Positions 11,348 to 22,630 are shown, numbered from the stretch's first letter. The stretch: DNA of 64,000 nucleotides from Cryptomeria japonica (GCF_030272615.1 NC_081409.1:526492975-526556974); one strand, 5' to 3'. Notes: generated by a model from the letters alone, not told the origin. Made by a program: numbers and translations.

Positions 11348-11833
11348 GTTCTTTTTAACCAACAGGAAATGAATTTTCTTAAACCAACTTCAAAAAGTTA
11401 GGAATAATTACAATCAAATGCCTAAATCTAACTCCTCCTATCTACAACAAATGATTAGAAACCTACAACAAATGAAAGTTAGTAAAAAAATTAATACCTT
11501 AGGTGAGCTTATACAAGCCTAATTTTCTACTATTACAAATTATCTCTTCTTTCTGCCAGAGTCACGCACTGAACTTCTGCACAAATTCACTACAGAAAGG
11601 TACAAAAGCACTAAAGTATGAATCCTACACACTACACTAATTTTCTAATGAACTATGTTGATACTTTGATGCACAAGAAAGAAACAGAAAGTGTTATGCG
11701 CTAAACAGTGCAATGAAGGCACTACTCTTTTCCACAAACGTGCTAAAGTATACTCTGAATGCGCTAAAAGGGTATTCTAGTGTGCTTGTAATCCTTGTCC
11801 TACACAAAAAATGATGTTATTTATGGGGATGAG

Positions 11834-11850
11834 CCCCATGGTGGGCACTA
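11834..11850 (-). promoter_or_regulatory. Degenerate Tat primer binding site
   Basis: The plus-strand reading CCCCATGGTGGGCACTA corresponds to CCCCATGGTGGGCGCCA at the TAT-B PBS (58610-58626), with two changes. It lies four bases outside the LTR end, as in TAT-B. Its presence on the left of this LTR means the LTR served as a 5' LTR for leader sequence to its left. Confidence 0.7.
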
Positions 11851-11854
11851 GAAA

Positions 11855-13235
11855 TGTGTGCGGGGAAATGTGGTGACGAAAACAAAGAACTCAAATCTAG
11901 AATGACCACACACTAATGAGACTCTTGGTGCAAGTATATGAACTGATTCAATCAATTCAACTTACCAATGGGTGTCCCATTGTTCTCTATCTCATAGGAT
12001 CCCTAAAGTCAATGTTTTTCTCTCAGATCACTAAGAAAAGTGACTTAGGAATGACAACTCCAAGAATGAGTGATGTTTAATTTATATGCATGAAGGCATT
12101 CTAAGATATATGATATTGAAACTATGATTATTTAAGCTAGCATAAAGATGATGATATGATAAAAGATTAGCAAATTATCCTAGCAAATGATATACTATCC
12201 TAGCATGAATATTCTATGATATATTTAAATTCTTCTAAATGCTATTATGATGATTTAACAAAGAGAGACTAAATGTTTAGTAATTTAGGTTATAATGTAG
12301 ATGCATGAAAACTTGGAGATTATGAAAATGAGGAATGTGAGCTCTATTTATAAGTAAAATGGGGCAATGGATGGTCAAGATTGGATAATCTTAACAAGGG
12401 CCAGGATCAAAAGTTAATCAGTCCATGTTTACAATTATCACCAATGAAATGGTGACAATTGTCAATAAGAGTTTGTTTGAGAGGAGATGTAAGAAGCATT
12501 AAATGCTTGAGAAGACATGAAGGTTACCCTAGGAGGTAAGCATTAAGGTTAGGTTAGGGTTATCCATTGGATAAAGCTTTATCCAAGGGATAAACTCTTG
12601 TGAAAGGGTTAATAGGATAACCAAGGTTAAAGCCATGAATGCTTGATGAGACCCTTGGGTTAGGTGAGAGTTAAGTTAGAGAGAAAGTCTCTAACCATGC
12701 AAGAAGGTTGAGTTAACCATTAATGGTTAGGAAGACTTTGAGGGTTAACTTATTGAGGACATAAAGCCTTTAATGCATTTCAAAGACCTTGGAGGCTTTT
12801 AGAAGTGACTTCTCTTTGCTTAGGAATGTGACAATAATTAGGAGATGAATTAGGTTAAATTGGAAGGGATTAGAAGAATCTAGAAGGGGTTTAGGAGGCA
12901 AGTGGGAGATGTAGGAAAATGCAAGTGGATGGAGGAGGATTTTAATTAAAATAAAATTACTTTATTTCAACTAAAATAGATGCAACTTGCATAAATACAA
13001 GTGGGGGATTTAATAAATAAATTAGATTTATTTATTTGCAAGGATCAATTTATTTAAAGGTAAATTTAATTAAAAGGGGAGAAAGGGGAATTAATTAAAT
13101 AAAGGCTAGAAAAGGTTTAGGTGAATTTAATTAAATAAATTGAGTAATTCATTTAATCAAATAGATGAAAATGAAGAAATTAATTAAATAGAATTTAATT
13201 AATAGGGTGAATGGGGTTAAAATAAATATTAAATA
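11855..13235 (-). repeat. LTR-A of a Tat element, main part (interrupted by N1)
   Basis: This matches the TAT-B LTRs (37482-38882 and 58631-60029) along their length but is more diverged. It has the conserved TATA box (minus-strand TATAAATAG, plus positions 12345-12352). N1 interrupts it at 13235; the last 36 bases resume at 20975-21010, giving about 1417 bp in total. PBS sequence lies at its left end and PPT sequence at its right end, so it is shared between two internal regions. Confidence 0.87.
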
Positions 13236-14374
13236 TGTTGGCATTTTTTATGTTTATGTTGTGATTGTCATTGATGGACACACACTTGTACTGAGAACCC
13301 CTTTATATGTATGAGCCAGAGCTCAACTGGTATTTGTTCCAACCGGTATGTTGTATTCTAGTCTTTAGACTAGTGATTTTGCAGAATGTGTTTCCCGGTC
13401 TGAAGCGGCATGTCGACCCAAGCGGTTCATTGATCTCAACCGATACAAGGGAGCAAAGCGGTATAACACATTCTTACCAGTCTTCAATTTTGTCAAACCG
13501 GTAACCGGTATTTTGTATGAACCGGTAATACTCTATGATGAGTTACCAACCCACCGATTGATTGACGGTGCTTTTTGTGTTGTGTTATTGAGTATGTCTA
13601 GATTCATTGAACCCAAGAAATTGTAATGTAATCCTATTGGACCAACATGAAATCAGATTCCTTTAAAAGGACATCATGTCTAGGGTTTTGGGTTGGTAGT
13701 TGCTGTTGCTGAAAGGGTTTATGTTGTGGCTAGGGTTTAAGGTGATTGTGGGGTTGTTGTTAGAGGGATCTTATCTAAGAAGATCGAGTTGTAAATAGAA
13801 AGAGATAGAGAAGACTGAAGTAATGCTGAAGTGCATTAGCAGTGAACCATACTGGATCTAATCAAGCAATCTGTGCTATAAGATAGATCAAACACTTGTT
13901 GATTACTCACATCTTTGACAAGTCTGTAGCCCTTAACCGGGTAGGCCTCAAAGTCTTTGTAAAATCCTCTAACAAGGTGCTTCACTTTTGTGAATCTAAA
14001 ATCCTCTAACAAGGTAGTCTTTAATCGGACTTATCTCCTAACAGAGATTGAGATTCCTAACAGGATCTGTTCTGGTGAAGAACATTGTAAGACCTTAACC
14101 AGTCTGACCTTAACCAGTCCGGTTTCTATTCTACAAATAGTGACTTGTGAGTTCCATCTCACCGTGGTTTTTCCCAGTTGGGTTTCCACGTCAAATATCT
14201 TGTGTTATGATTGTATTGCTTTTGTGGGTGAATGCTTTATTCACATTTTGGTTTGCATGTGTGATAATCGATCTGTCTGTTAGACTATTTTACCAGTTTA
14301 TCTTCAGACTATGTAAGTGTTTAAGTACATAGATGTTTGGCATACTAATTCACCCTCCCTCTTAGTATTCATCA
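13236..14374 (+). repeat. 5' LTR of N1
   Basis: TG...CA ends, 1139 bp. Its first third carries a cluster of the palindrome ACCGGT and near-variants (about 13342-13535). The latter part has a series of CTAACA(A/G)GG-type words (about 13965-14065) and the GGTTTTTCCC...GGGTTTCC pair (about 14163-14190), and the LTR ends CTCTTAGTATTCATCA. Confidence 0.92.
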
Positions 14375-14376
14375 AT

Positions 14377-14389
14377 TGGTATCAGAGCC
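14377..14389 (+). promoter_or_regulatory. Primer binding site of N1
   Basis: TGGTATCAGAGCC, two bases after the LTR. It is an exact match to the usual complement of the initiator Met tRNA 3' end. Confidence 0.92.
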
Positions 14390-14424
14390 TACCTTTCTAT
14401 AAGTTTAACCACTTGGAAAGAGAT

Positions 14425-15734
14425 ATGGGGGAATACACCTTGAGGGAACTTACTCAATGGCTCACTCAGTCTGAGCAAGCCTGTGATGATCTTATCGTCA
14501 AATACAAGGCATCTCAAGCAAAAAGAAGAGAACATGCAGAGAGGTTGATGGAGCTATCTGAAAGTAGTTTTGAAGATGAAGCTAACATGGAAGCCATGAT
14601 TGCAGAAGTGAATTAGCTGAATGATTCAAACTCCAATCTGAGAAAGGAGTTGGAAGGACTGACTATCCGGTTTAGTCAAGAGCTTGAGAACCATAGGAAA
14701 GATGAAGATCAGATAAAGGATAGAGATCATGAGATCTCCAAGCTGAAACAAGAGATTAGTGCACTAACTGCTCGCCTTCATAAGAGCAGGATGGAAAAGG
14801 AAGACATGCAAGGTGAACTAAACATAGCCATCTCTGAAAATGCAAGTCTAATGGAGACAAATACTGCTATTTCCAAAGAACTCTCTGAGTCAAAGGAAAT
14901 ACTTGCTAAGTTTGGAAAAAGTACTGTCAAGCTAGAGAAAAAGCTTGAGTCATCTAGACCGGCAAAGAATACCAATGGTCTTGGTTTCTCTGGACATGAG
15001 GAAGGAGAATCCTCAGGAACAAATGCTGAAGCATCAAAGACGCAACTGGCACTCAAAGGAAAAGGTAAGCAAAAATTCAAACCTGTTTGCTTTAACTGTC
15101 TTAAAGAAGGACACACTGCCAATGTATGTAGGAGCAAAGCCTACAATACTTTTCCATATTTTATCAACAATGTACCTAGATCCAATAAGTTCAATGGTCA
15201 CTATTATGCATGCAACAAGTTTGGGCATAGAGCATCTAAATGCAGGTCTGTCATGAACAATACTGGAAGATATCCTCAGAGGACCCAAGGAGTTGGTCCG
15301 GAATCTTTTGCAAACCAGAACCCAACCAGTTCAATGCCTACAATTATCAGTCAAGCAACAACGGTTATCAACCGGCAACTAGATGGAGAGAAAATTGTTG
15401 GATTTGTCATGGACATGGACACACTGCGGCTACATGTAGAAGGAAGAATGGAAATATGAACAATGGACCTTGGAGAGCACCTGGATTGGTTTGCTATCAC
15501 TGCAACAAACCGGGTCACATTGCAAGATTATGCAGAAGCAGAAAGAGTATATCTGATGATATACCAGTCACTCAGAAAGGAGAAGTTGATGTTGAAAAAG
15601 TTCAAGCAGACATGAATAAAACCTAGAGGAAGAAACCAACAATGTTGGAAGAGGAACCAGTTTCTGCACCTAGTGTGGAAATATCAGAACCGGTAAACTA
15701 AGCTCCAAAGAGGTTTAGGGGGAGCAAATGGTGA
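14425..15734 (+). pseudogene. gag: N1 ORF1: Gag-like coiled-coil protein with four CCHC knuckles
   Basis: The ATG at 14425 is the first after the PBS. Residues 1 to about 185 are charged and helical with heptad-like spacing (ISKLKQEISALTARLHKS), predicting a long coiled coil. Four zinc knuckles follow: CFNCLKEGHTANVC, then YACNKFGHRASKC whose first Cys has become Tyr, then CWICHGHGHTAATC and CYHCNKPGHIARLC. A TAG at 14614 replaces Gln, and a frameshift near 15.3 kb separates knuckles 2 and 3. Knuckles bind RNA; the coiled coil probably drives assembly. It does not resemble the UBN2-type Gag of Copia-1. Further stops at 15624 and 15699 precede TGA 15732. Confidence 0.85.
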
Positions 15735-16147
15735 AATGATTGTGAACCCCCAGTTACACCAGTAAAAGACCTTAACTGGTATGTGATACCTATCACTCGA
15801 TAGAAGACCGAAAATGGTAAAAGAGGCAAATTAGGGTTTTCGCCCTAATAGAGGAGCATTAATGGCGGTAGGTGAGAGACATGTATAAAAGCATATTTCA
15901 AATCATTTCTCACTATCTATTTTCGAGCAAAGAAAATTTTTTGAGTGCAGAGCAAAGAAGAGGCGATTTGAGCCAAGATTTCAAGAAATTGATAAATCTT
16001 GAAGGAGATTCAAATCCAATTTGCAAGCGGTCGTGGAGAACTCAAAGTGGTGATTTGGCAACCGATGAAGAGTGAAGTGAAGCAGAATCAGGAAGCCCTA
16101 AATTCGCGTTGTAAAGGTATTTTTCATGTTCTTGAAAATACTCAACA
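15735..16147 (+). other. N1 spacer between ORF1 and ORF2
   Basis: 413 bases without a convincing gene. It holds a small inverted repeat (TTAGGG...CCCTAA at about 15832-15848), a TATA-like box at 15884-15890 and an A-rich leader up to the ORF2 ATG. In N2 the matching spacer also has a TATA-like word at nearly the same distance from ORF2. Confidence 0.6.
15884..15890 (+). promoter_or_regulatory. Possible internal promoter (TATA box) for N1 ORF2
   Basis: TATAAAA, 258 bases before the ORF2 ATG. A separate promoter would let ORF2 be expressed without the full-length RNA. The only comparative support is the similarly placed TATTTAAA in N2 (32133-32140, about 241 bases before its ATG). Confidence 0.4.
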
Positions 16148-19100
16148 ATGGCTTCCGCATCTCATACCAGTTCTAGTACATCCATTGAGTCAGAAAGTTT
16201 TATTCAGAGGAAGTCCAAATATAATGCCTTATCACAAGTTCCGGCTGGAGTCATAGTTGAGGAAGGAATTTCTGATCATATTGATTGCAAAATAGAATAC
16301 CTAGGGTCTTTAGCTATTCACACCCAGTTAGGTTTATTTTGCGGCAAGGACAAAAAGATCAAACCGGAGTTTAGTATCTTAGAGAAGAAGAAACTCCATA
16401 ATGCAATATACTTTCTAGAAGATTTTATGGAGGATCACATCAAGATCATTTTGAGCAGAGTCCATGGTGACAAGATGTACCTGGAGAGGATGCATGATAT
16501 CACACCTCAGGTAATTCATGCAGTCACCGATTTTTGCAACACAGGGGAAGTGTTGGCCCTAAGAAAGGTAAGCAAAACCGAAATGGCCAAGCTCACCGGT
16601 TCAACAAGTGACTCACAGGGTATGATAGTTAATCCTATCAAGGATGATCTAGTGAAATACGCCTGCATGGTGATAGGCTACAGAACGTTTTCAGCCAGCA
16701 GGATTAATTTTGTATCTATTGCAGCGGTAAATGCCGCTTACCGGATGATTAAAGAGGATGCATCTTTTGACTTATGCATCGGTATGCAGAGGCAACTCCT
16801 ATTGAATCTAAAGGCAATCAAATAGGACAATGCACTGAGGTTTAAGTTTGAACAACTACTGATAGGGTTGTTCTTCTATTTTCAAGGGTACTTTCCTGGA
16901 GTAGGAGATGTCTAGTGGTCTCCTGACCAACCGGTAACCAAGCAGATTAAGGAAAGCATACAAGCCATTGGAACCAGTTACCCTGAAGTACTGAACAAAT
17001 ATTTTGATGAGTTTAGAAGAAAGATGAGTCAAAGGGTAAGAATCTTAGGTGATATAGTAAAGAAATACAAAGATGACATATGTTTCACCATTCAGGTGGA
17101 CAAATGCTTAATGGAGGCTGTTGAGCCTAGAATGGAGGAAGTGGAGCCAATGGGCTATGAAGTTATGTATGATATGCTAGAAGGGTATGCCTCAACCCTT
17201 ATTGCCTCACCTCTTGATCCAAAGGCTAAAAGGATCGGAACCTACTTGGAGAGGATTGCACTGGCTGAAGAACCATCGGTTAAGAAAGGAAAAGAACTAG
17301 AAGCAAAGAAAGCCAAAGCAGTGCCTACAACATCGACACCGGCTACCACTGCAACTCCAAGAGTGACCAAGCGGTCACTGACAAAGAAGAAACCAGAGGT
17401 AACACCGGCAAAAGTCTTTGAAAGAAAAAGGAAGACAAAGACAAATGAACCGGACTCTAAAGAAACCGAGTCTGATGAAAAGCCAAAGAAGGCCAGATAG
17501 ACAAAGAAAATGAAGAAGAATGAGCCAGCAGCATCCGCACCAATAAATATTGACATCTCCTCATACAAACCTTTGACACATTTTCAAAGGATAGTTAAGA
17601 ATATTAGGAGAAAATTACTTCATGATTTAGTAGATTATTATGATGATTTTAGTGATGAGGAAAAGGAAGAAGTATTACAGGAAATCATCATTTATTTGTG
17701 TAAAAATGACCAGTCGCCATCAGAGATTAAATCTTAGACACCAGATTCTTTATTTAATGCATTAGATAATAAATGGTGCATTGCCATTGAAAAGGAACAG
17801 GAGATTAGGGAGAAAGTCTTTGTACAGTACTTTCCCGACCTCTCAAATTAAGAATTGTTTGATGTGTTGGACCAAAATAAAGGTCTCTTCTTCACAAGGA
17901 GAAGAAGACTCTGGTTGTTGGAGGGGAGAATTGATGATGTTGAAAAAGATACTCATCAGCATATGGATTATGCTATCAGCTCTCACAAAGCAAAAATGGC
18001 CAACCTCCAAGCAGAAAAAGAACCGGTTGTATCCAAACCGGATGAAGTTTTTGATGCGAAAGGAAACTTGGTTGAAGAACCAATCGACACTATCGATGTC
18101 GATGCCCTAGATGTAGAAGATGTCACTTAGGACATACCTTCTAAGGGAACAGAATAGGGGCAACAAGCCAAACAGGGTGGTGAATAGGCTAAGGACACAC
18201 AGGAAGCGGCTCAAGAACAGGAAGAGAAGAAGAAGAGGAATGAAGATGAGAAAAAGAGAAAAGAGGAAAAGAAGAGAAAAGAGGAAGAGGAGAAACGAAA
18301 AGATGAAGAGAAGAAGAAGCAAGAAGAAGAGAGGAAGAAGAAAGAAGAAGAGGACAAGGAAGAAAAGAGGAAGAAAGAAGAGGAAGAAAAGAAGAAGAAG
18401 GAAGAGGAAGAGAAGAAAAAGAAGGAAGAAGAAGAAAAGAAGAAGAAGGAAGAAAAAGAGAAAGAAGAGGAAAAGAGGAAAGAAGAAGACAGGGAAAAGA
18501 AAGAAGAGCAAGACAAGGAACAAAAACAAGAAGTAGAGAAAAGGAAGAAGGTAGAAGCAGACAAGGCAGAAAAAGAAATGGAGACCACTCAGATGGAGAC
18601 TCTGAAGGCAACCGGGAGTCAAGCCAAACTAGCTGACATCTCCAGTCCTATCAATCTCCAATCTATAAGTGAGTCAGAGCTTATGCAAAGCATCAAGGTT
18701 GCTCAAGAGTGTCTTGAGATCATTCGTAGGAAAAAGGAACAGGACATAATTCAGGCGGCTATAGACACCCTTACTGGTTTAATCCCCGGTACCAATCTTC
18801 TTGACACTGAATCATCACTAGCACAGCTCAAACTACTACGTACTATAGTGGATGATCAGGTGCAGAGCCTGGAAGAAGCAGTTGAGGCCAATGTCAAGAA
18901 AGAGCACCAAAAGGCTCTTAACATTGCTCTGGTGAAAAAGATGAATGAGCTTCGGTCTGAACTGCTGAAAGACCAAAAGGACATAAGGAATGCCTTGGAT
19001 GAGGGAAACTTGCTACTAAGCAAAATCTGTCAACCTCATATGTTCTATGATGATGTGCTAGCCAAGAAGCAAAAGCTTCAAACAGACTTACAGTCCTACT

Positions 19101-19459
19101 TGGGCACATTTAAGACACCTTATGATTCCTTTGCAACATATGGGCAAACCGTTCACCGGTTCCAGATCCAGTCAGCCAAAATAGAGCAAGAGATCAGTAC
19201 ACGATCTAAAGATTTTTAGGAGCTACAACTGGTTTTACTTCCACATCTGCAAATTCTTCAGAAGTGTTATCTGAACCTGGATGTCTTGATAGTCATGCAG
19301 GAGCTGAGCACAGTTGATGCCATGGAGGAACAAGTATACTAGATGCAAATAGAAAAAGAAGTGACCACCTCCTTACTTGAATCCTGGTCGATATCCATGA
19401 AACAATTTTTGTAGGACTATAAATCAGTTTTTGACAAGTATTATTCATTGTTGTCATAA
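16148..19459 (+). pseudogene. N1 ORF2: conserved 1103-codon protein of unknown function
   Basis: One frame runs 3.3 kb from the ATG at 16148 to TAA at 19457 with no frameshift, broken by 11 stops (TAG at 16823, 16913, 17498, 17735, 18128, 18155, 18185, 19217, 19340 and 19412; TAA at 17849), each where Gln fits. The N-terminal third is globular with IILSRVHGDKMYLE, YACMVIGYRTFSASR, LLIGLFFYFQGYFPGVG, YKDDICFTIQVDKC and AVEP...EPMGYE. A basic Pro/Thr/Lys linker follows, then ALDNKW...EIREKVFVQYFPD, a run of over 100 Glu/Lys/Arg residues (about 18200-18570), and a C-terminal helical part ending DYKSVFDKYYSLLS. N2 has a collinear homologue. It resembles no polymerase, integrase, protease or envelope I recognise, and has no signal peptide or clear membrane segment. 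Confidence 0.85.
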
Positions 19460-19787
19460 ACTTTTATTTATATCAAATGAAAACAGGGTTGTTCAGCAAT
19501 ACTTTGTCATTATTGGCAAAGGGGGAGAAGTATATGTTTTTGGTTTGAAAATTTTGATCTTCTGATACAGGGGGAGAAGTACTCTATCTATTTTGAATAG
19601 GGAGAAGCTATTTTTAAAATTTTGATATATGTTTTGATATATGCTATATGCTCTGATGATTATGCTCTGTATGCAAAATTGCTATACATTGTGTTGATTA
19701 AGGGATAGTGTATATGCTTAGGGGGAGAAATTTTGTTGTCAAAATTTTATTTTCCTAACTGCTGCCATCAATGCCAAAGGGGGAGAT
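19460..19787 (+). promoter_or_regulatory. N1 3' region with repeated polypurine tracts
   Basis: GGGGGAGA-type tracts lie at about 19518-19530, 19570-19580, 19720-19730 and, abutting the LTR, 19776-19786 (AAAGGGGGAGA). A shorter GGGAGAAG sits at about 19600. The first and last follow the words GGCAAAGG and GCCAAAGG, as in Copia-1. No gene. Confidence 0.78.
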
Positions 19788-20969
19788 TGTTGGCATTTTT
19801 TATGTTTATGTTGTGATTGTCATTGATGGACACACACTTGTACTGAGAACCCCTTTATATGTATGAGCCAGAGCTCAACTGGTATTTGTTCCAACCGGTA
19901 TGTTGTATTCTAGTCTTTAGACTAGTGATTTTGCAGAATGTGTTTCCCGGTCTGAAGCGGCATGTCGACCCAAGCGATTAGTAGATCTCAACTGGTACAA
20001 GGGAGAAAAGTGGTATAACACATTCTTACCAGTCTTCAATTTTGTCAAACCGGTAACTAGTATTTTGTATGAACCGGTAATACTCTGTGATGAGTTACCA
20101 ACTGATATTTTGTGATGAGTTACCAACCCACCGATTGATTGACGATGCCAACACACTGACGATGCTTTTTGTGTCGTGTTATTGAGTATGTCTAGATTCA
20201 TTGAACCTAGGAAATTGTAATGTAATATTGGACCAACATGAAATCAAATTCCTTTAAAAGGACATCATGTCTAGGGTTTTGGGTTGGTAGTTGTTATTGC
20301 TGAAAGGGTTTATGTTGTGGCAAGGGTTTAAGGTGATTGTGGAGTTGTTGTTAGAGAGATCTTATCTGAGAAGATCGAGTTGTAAATAGAAAGAGATAGA
20401 GAAGACTGAAGTAATGATGAAGTGCATTAGCAGTGAACCATACTGGATCTAATCAAGCAGTCTGTGCTATAAGATAGATCAAACACTTGTTGATTACTCA
20501 CATCTTTGACAAGTCTGTAGCCCTTAACCGGGTAGGCCTCAAAGCCTTTGTAAAATCCCCTGACAAGGTGGTTCACTTTTGTGAATCTAAAATCCTCTAA
20601 CAAGGTAGTCTTTAATTGGACTTATCTCCTAACAGAGATTGAGATTCCTAACAAGATCTGTTCTAGTGAAGAACATTGTAAGACCTTAACCGGTCTGACC
20701 TTAACTGATCTAGTTTCTATTCTGCAGATAGTGACTTGTAAGTTCCATCTCACCATGGTTTTTCCTAGTTGGGTTTCCACGTCAAATATCTTGTGTTATG
20801 ATTGTATTACTTTTGTGGCTGAATGCTTTATTCGCATTTTGGTTTGCATGTGTGATAACTGATCTATCTGTTAAACTGTTTTACCGGTTTATCTTCAGAT
20901 TGTGTAAGTGTTTAAGTACAAAGATTTTTGGCACACTAATTCACCCCCCCCCCCTCTTAGTATTCATCA
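19788..20969 (+). repeat. 3' LTR of N1
   Basis: 1182 bp, TG...CA. It is very similar to the 5' LTR with scattered substitutions. It is 43 bp longer, mainly through short tandem duplications near 20090-20160 (a repeated TGATGAGTTACCAAC and a repeated GACGATGC). The difference from the 5' copy implies an appreciable age. Confidence 0.92.
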
Positions 20970-21024
20970 AAATATTCATTTAGGAAAGTGGTCAGATTTA
21001 TATGTCTACATTTTGCGCCTCTTT
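20970..21024 (-). repeat. Right end of LTR-A and Tat polypurine tract
   Basis: The TSD aaata at 20970-20974 is followed by the last 36 bases of LTR-A to 21010, ending TATGTCTACA. On the minus strand, AAAGAGGCGCAAAA (21011-21024) directly precedes the LTR start TGTAGACATA. It matches the TAT-B PPT AAAGAGGGGCAAAA with one change. Confidence 0.85.
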
Positions 21025-21300
21025 GAAGTGATGTGTGTGCACATGTTGATTCAAAGAAAATTTGTCGGATATGTTGTCAAAGTTTGATCAATATTATGTG
21101 TGTCGAAATGTCGATATGATACCCCAGATGTAGATTTGATGAATGATATTGATGTTGCCCCCTCAGGAGATAAATCGAGAAAATTATGATTTATGGGGTA
21201 GTGTTGCGATGTAGTATGATTTGTGAAAGTTGGATGATTTGAATTGTTAAAACTTTCGATATTTATCTGTCGATAAATTTTAAAAAACAATATTGAAGAA

Positions 21301-21475
21301 ATGAGGAAGACTAATGTGGGAATAGCGCGTACATGCCCCACACATCCACTGAATGTTGAATAAATGAGGAAGACTAATGTGGGCATAGCACGTACATTCT
21401 CCACACGTCCACTGAATATTGAAAATATGAGGAAGACTAATGTGGGTATAGCACGTACATGCCCCACACGTCCAC
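21301..21475 (-). repeat. Tandem repeat, about 63 bp x 3
   Basis: Copies start at 21301, 21364 and 21427, each reading ATGAGGAAGACTAATGTGGG, then ATAGC(A/G)CGTACAT and CCACAC(A/G)TCCA. A period divisible by three keeps a minus-strand frame open over the array. The core TAGC(A/G)CGTA matches the motif clustered in the TAT-B 3' region. Confidence 0.85.
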
Positions 21476-22150
21476 CGAGGTCGCGTTGGTATGAATCTTG
21501 ATTGTCAATATGGTTCAAGTGTTGATATGGGTCTTGATTCAATATGGGTTTTGATTTGATATGGGTCATGATTTGATATGGGTTCTGATTAGATATGGGT
21601 CTTGATTCGATATGGGTCCTGATGGACTGATTTTTGATATGGAACTTGGTTCATAGATTTTGATATGGAACTTGGATTGATCAATTTGTGATATGGAACT
21701 TGGATTGAGTGATTGATTGACATGATATCTAGGGACTTTGGACATTTATTTGTTCTAACTAACGATTGGTTCTGACTTGTATCATTGATTTTCCTTTGGA
21801 TCAACATGTGGTCACACATGTGCATGATGATATGATATGGATGCAGCGATTATGATTTTGATGAGCTATATGATATTCTTTTAATCTATATGACTTTTGC
21901 AGATGATGATGGAGATGATGTGATGTGTGTGTTTTTATTTTATTTTTTATGTTTACATGCTTATATGATGTTTGTAATGATACCATATTTGTAGAAGGTG
22001 ATATGCAGATGATGGTTAGATTTGATGAATATAGATGATGGTTAGATTTGATGAATGCAGATGTTTCTAATATTTTGTCGATATGATATGCTCATGTATG
22101 GGGATAATGATATGGTTGATCATATGGATTAGATTGATAAGATTGATCAG

Positions 22151-22630
22151 AATTGATAAGATTGAGATCAAGTCTAGTTCCAGGAATGACACTTCCTGCA
22201 TAAAACAAATATTATCAAAGCGTCTGGTTTCAGGAATGATATATCCTGTATAAGACCTTATCAAAACATCTAGTTTCAAGAAAGATACATCATGTATAAG
22301 ACATGATAGAATTGATAAGATTGAGGTCAAGACTGATTTCAGGATTGACACCGCCTGTATAAGACAAAGATGATCAAAGCGCCTGGTTTCAAGAACAATA
22401 TATCCTGTATAAGACATGATCAAAACATCTAGTTTCAGGAAAGATATATCCTATATAAGACATAATAGAATTGATAAGATTGAGGTCAAGTCTAATTTTA
22501 GGAATGACACCGCATGTATAAGACAAAGATGATCAAAGCATCTGGTTTCAAGGATGATATATCTTGTATAAGATATGATGAAAACGTCTGGTTTCGAGAA
22601 AGATACATCATGTATAAGACATGATAGATG
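22151..22630 (-). repeat. Higher-order tandem repeat, 159 bp x 3 built of 53-bp subunits
   Basis: AATTGATAAGATTGAG recurs at 22151, 22310 and 22469, an exact 159-bp period. Each 159-bp unit holds three related units of about 53 bp built around TCTRGTTTCARGAA and ATCCTGTATAAGACA. The words CAGGA and TCCTG inside a subunit can pair as a short hairpin. Confidence 0.85.

Larger units (their letters stand above)
10067..11854 (-). mobile_element. Leader (5' UTR) fragment of a Tat element
   Basis: From about 10150 this matches the leader of TAT-B at 56.9-58.63 kb in long blocks, for example the segments around 10270-10500 and 56990-57210. On the minus strand it lies downstream of an LTR (11855 and up) and a PBS, exactly where a leader belongs. 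No gag follows: the leader is cut off at about 10.07-10.15 kb where chromovirus sequence starts, which suggests the chromovirus inserted into it. No gene is present. Confidence 0.78.
13236..20969 (+). mobile_element. N1: non-autonomous copia-type LTR element with Gag and a large second ORF
   Basis: 7734 bp, flanked by the TSD aaata (13231-13235 and 20970-20974). The LTRs are 1139 and 1182 bp, start TGTTGG and end CATCA. It has a perfect initiator-Met PBS and a terminal PPT. The internal 5.4 kb hold a coiled-coil, CCHC-rich Gag and an ORF2 of 1103 codons. There is no protease, integrase, RT or RNase H, so it must use enzymes in trans. N2 on the other strand has the same layout. I know of non-autonomous elements that carry only gag, but not of this Gag-plus-ORF2 plan. 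Confidence 0.92.

Noticed and set aside
18107-18622. Long minus-strand frames (up to 171 codons) rich in Leu, Phe and Ser
   Set aside because: They are the antisense shadow of the Glu/Lys-rich part of N1 ORF2. Low-complexity purine-rich DNA has few stops on the other strand.
1842-19459. Reassignment of TAG/TAA to Gln in the host
   Set aside because: The Tat elements and the chromovirus carry frameshifts, TGA stops and mutated catalytic residues. Paralogues have Gln or Arg codons where others have stops. Decay by deamination is sufficient in a plant nuclear genome.
21051-21569. A 172-codon minus-strand frame with a 21-residue repeat
   Set aside because: The 63-bp tandem repeat is a multiple of three, so the frame stays open by structure. 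No similarity to known proteins and no homologous frame in TAT-B.
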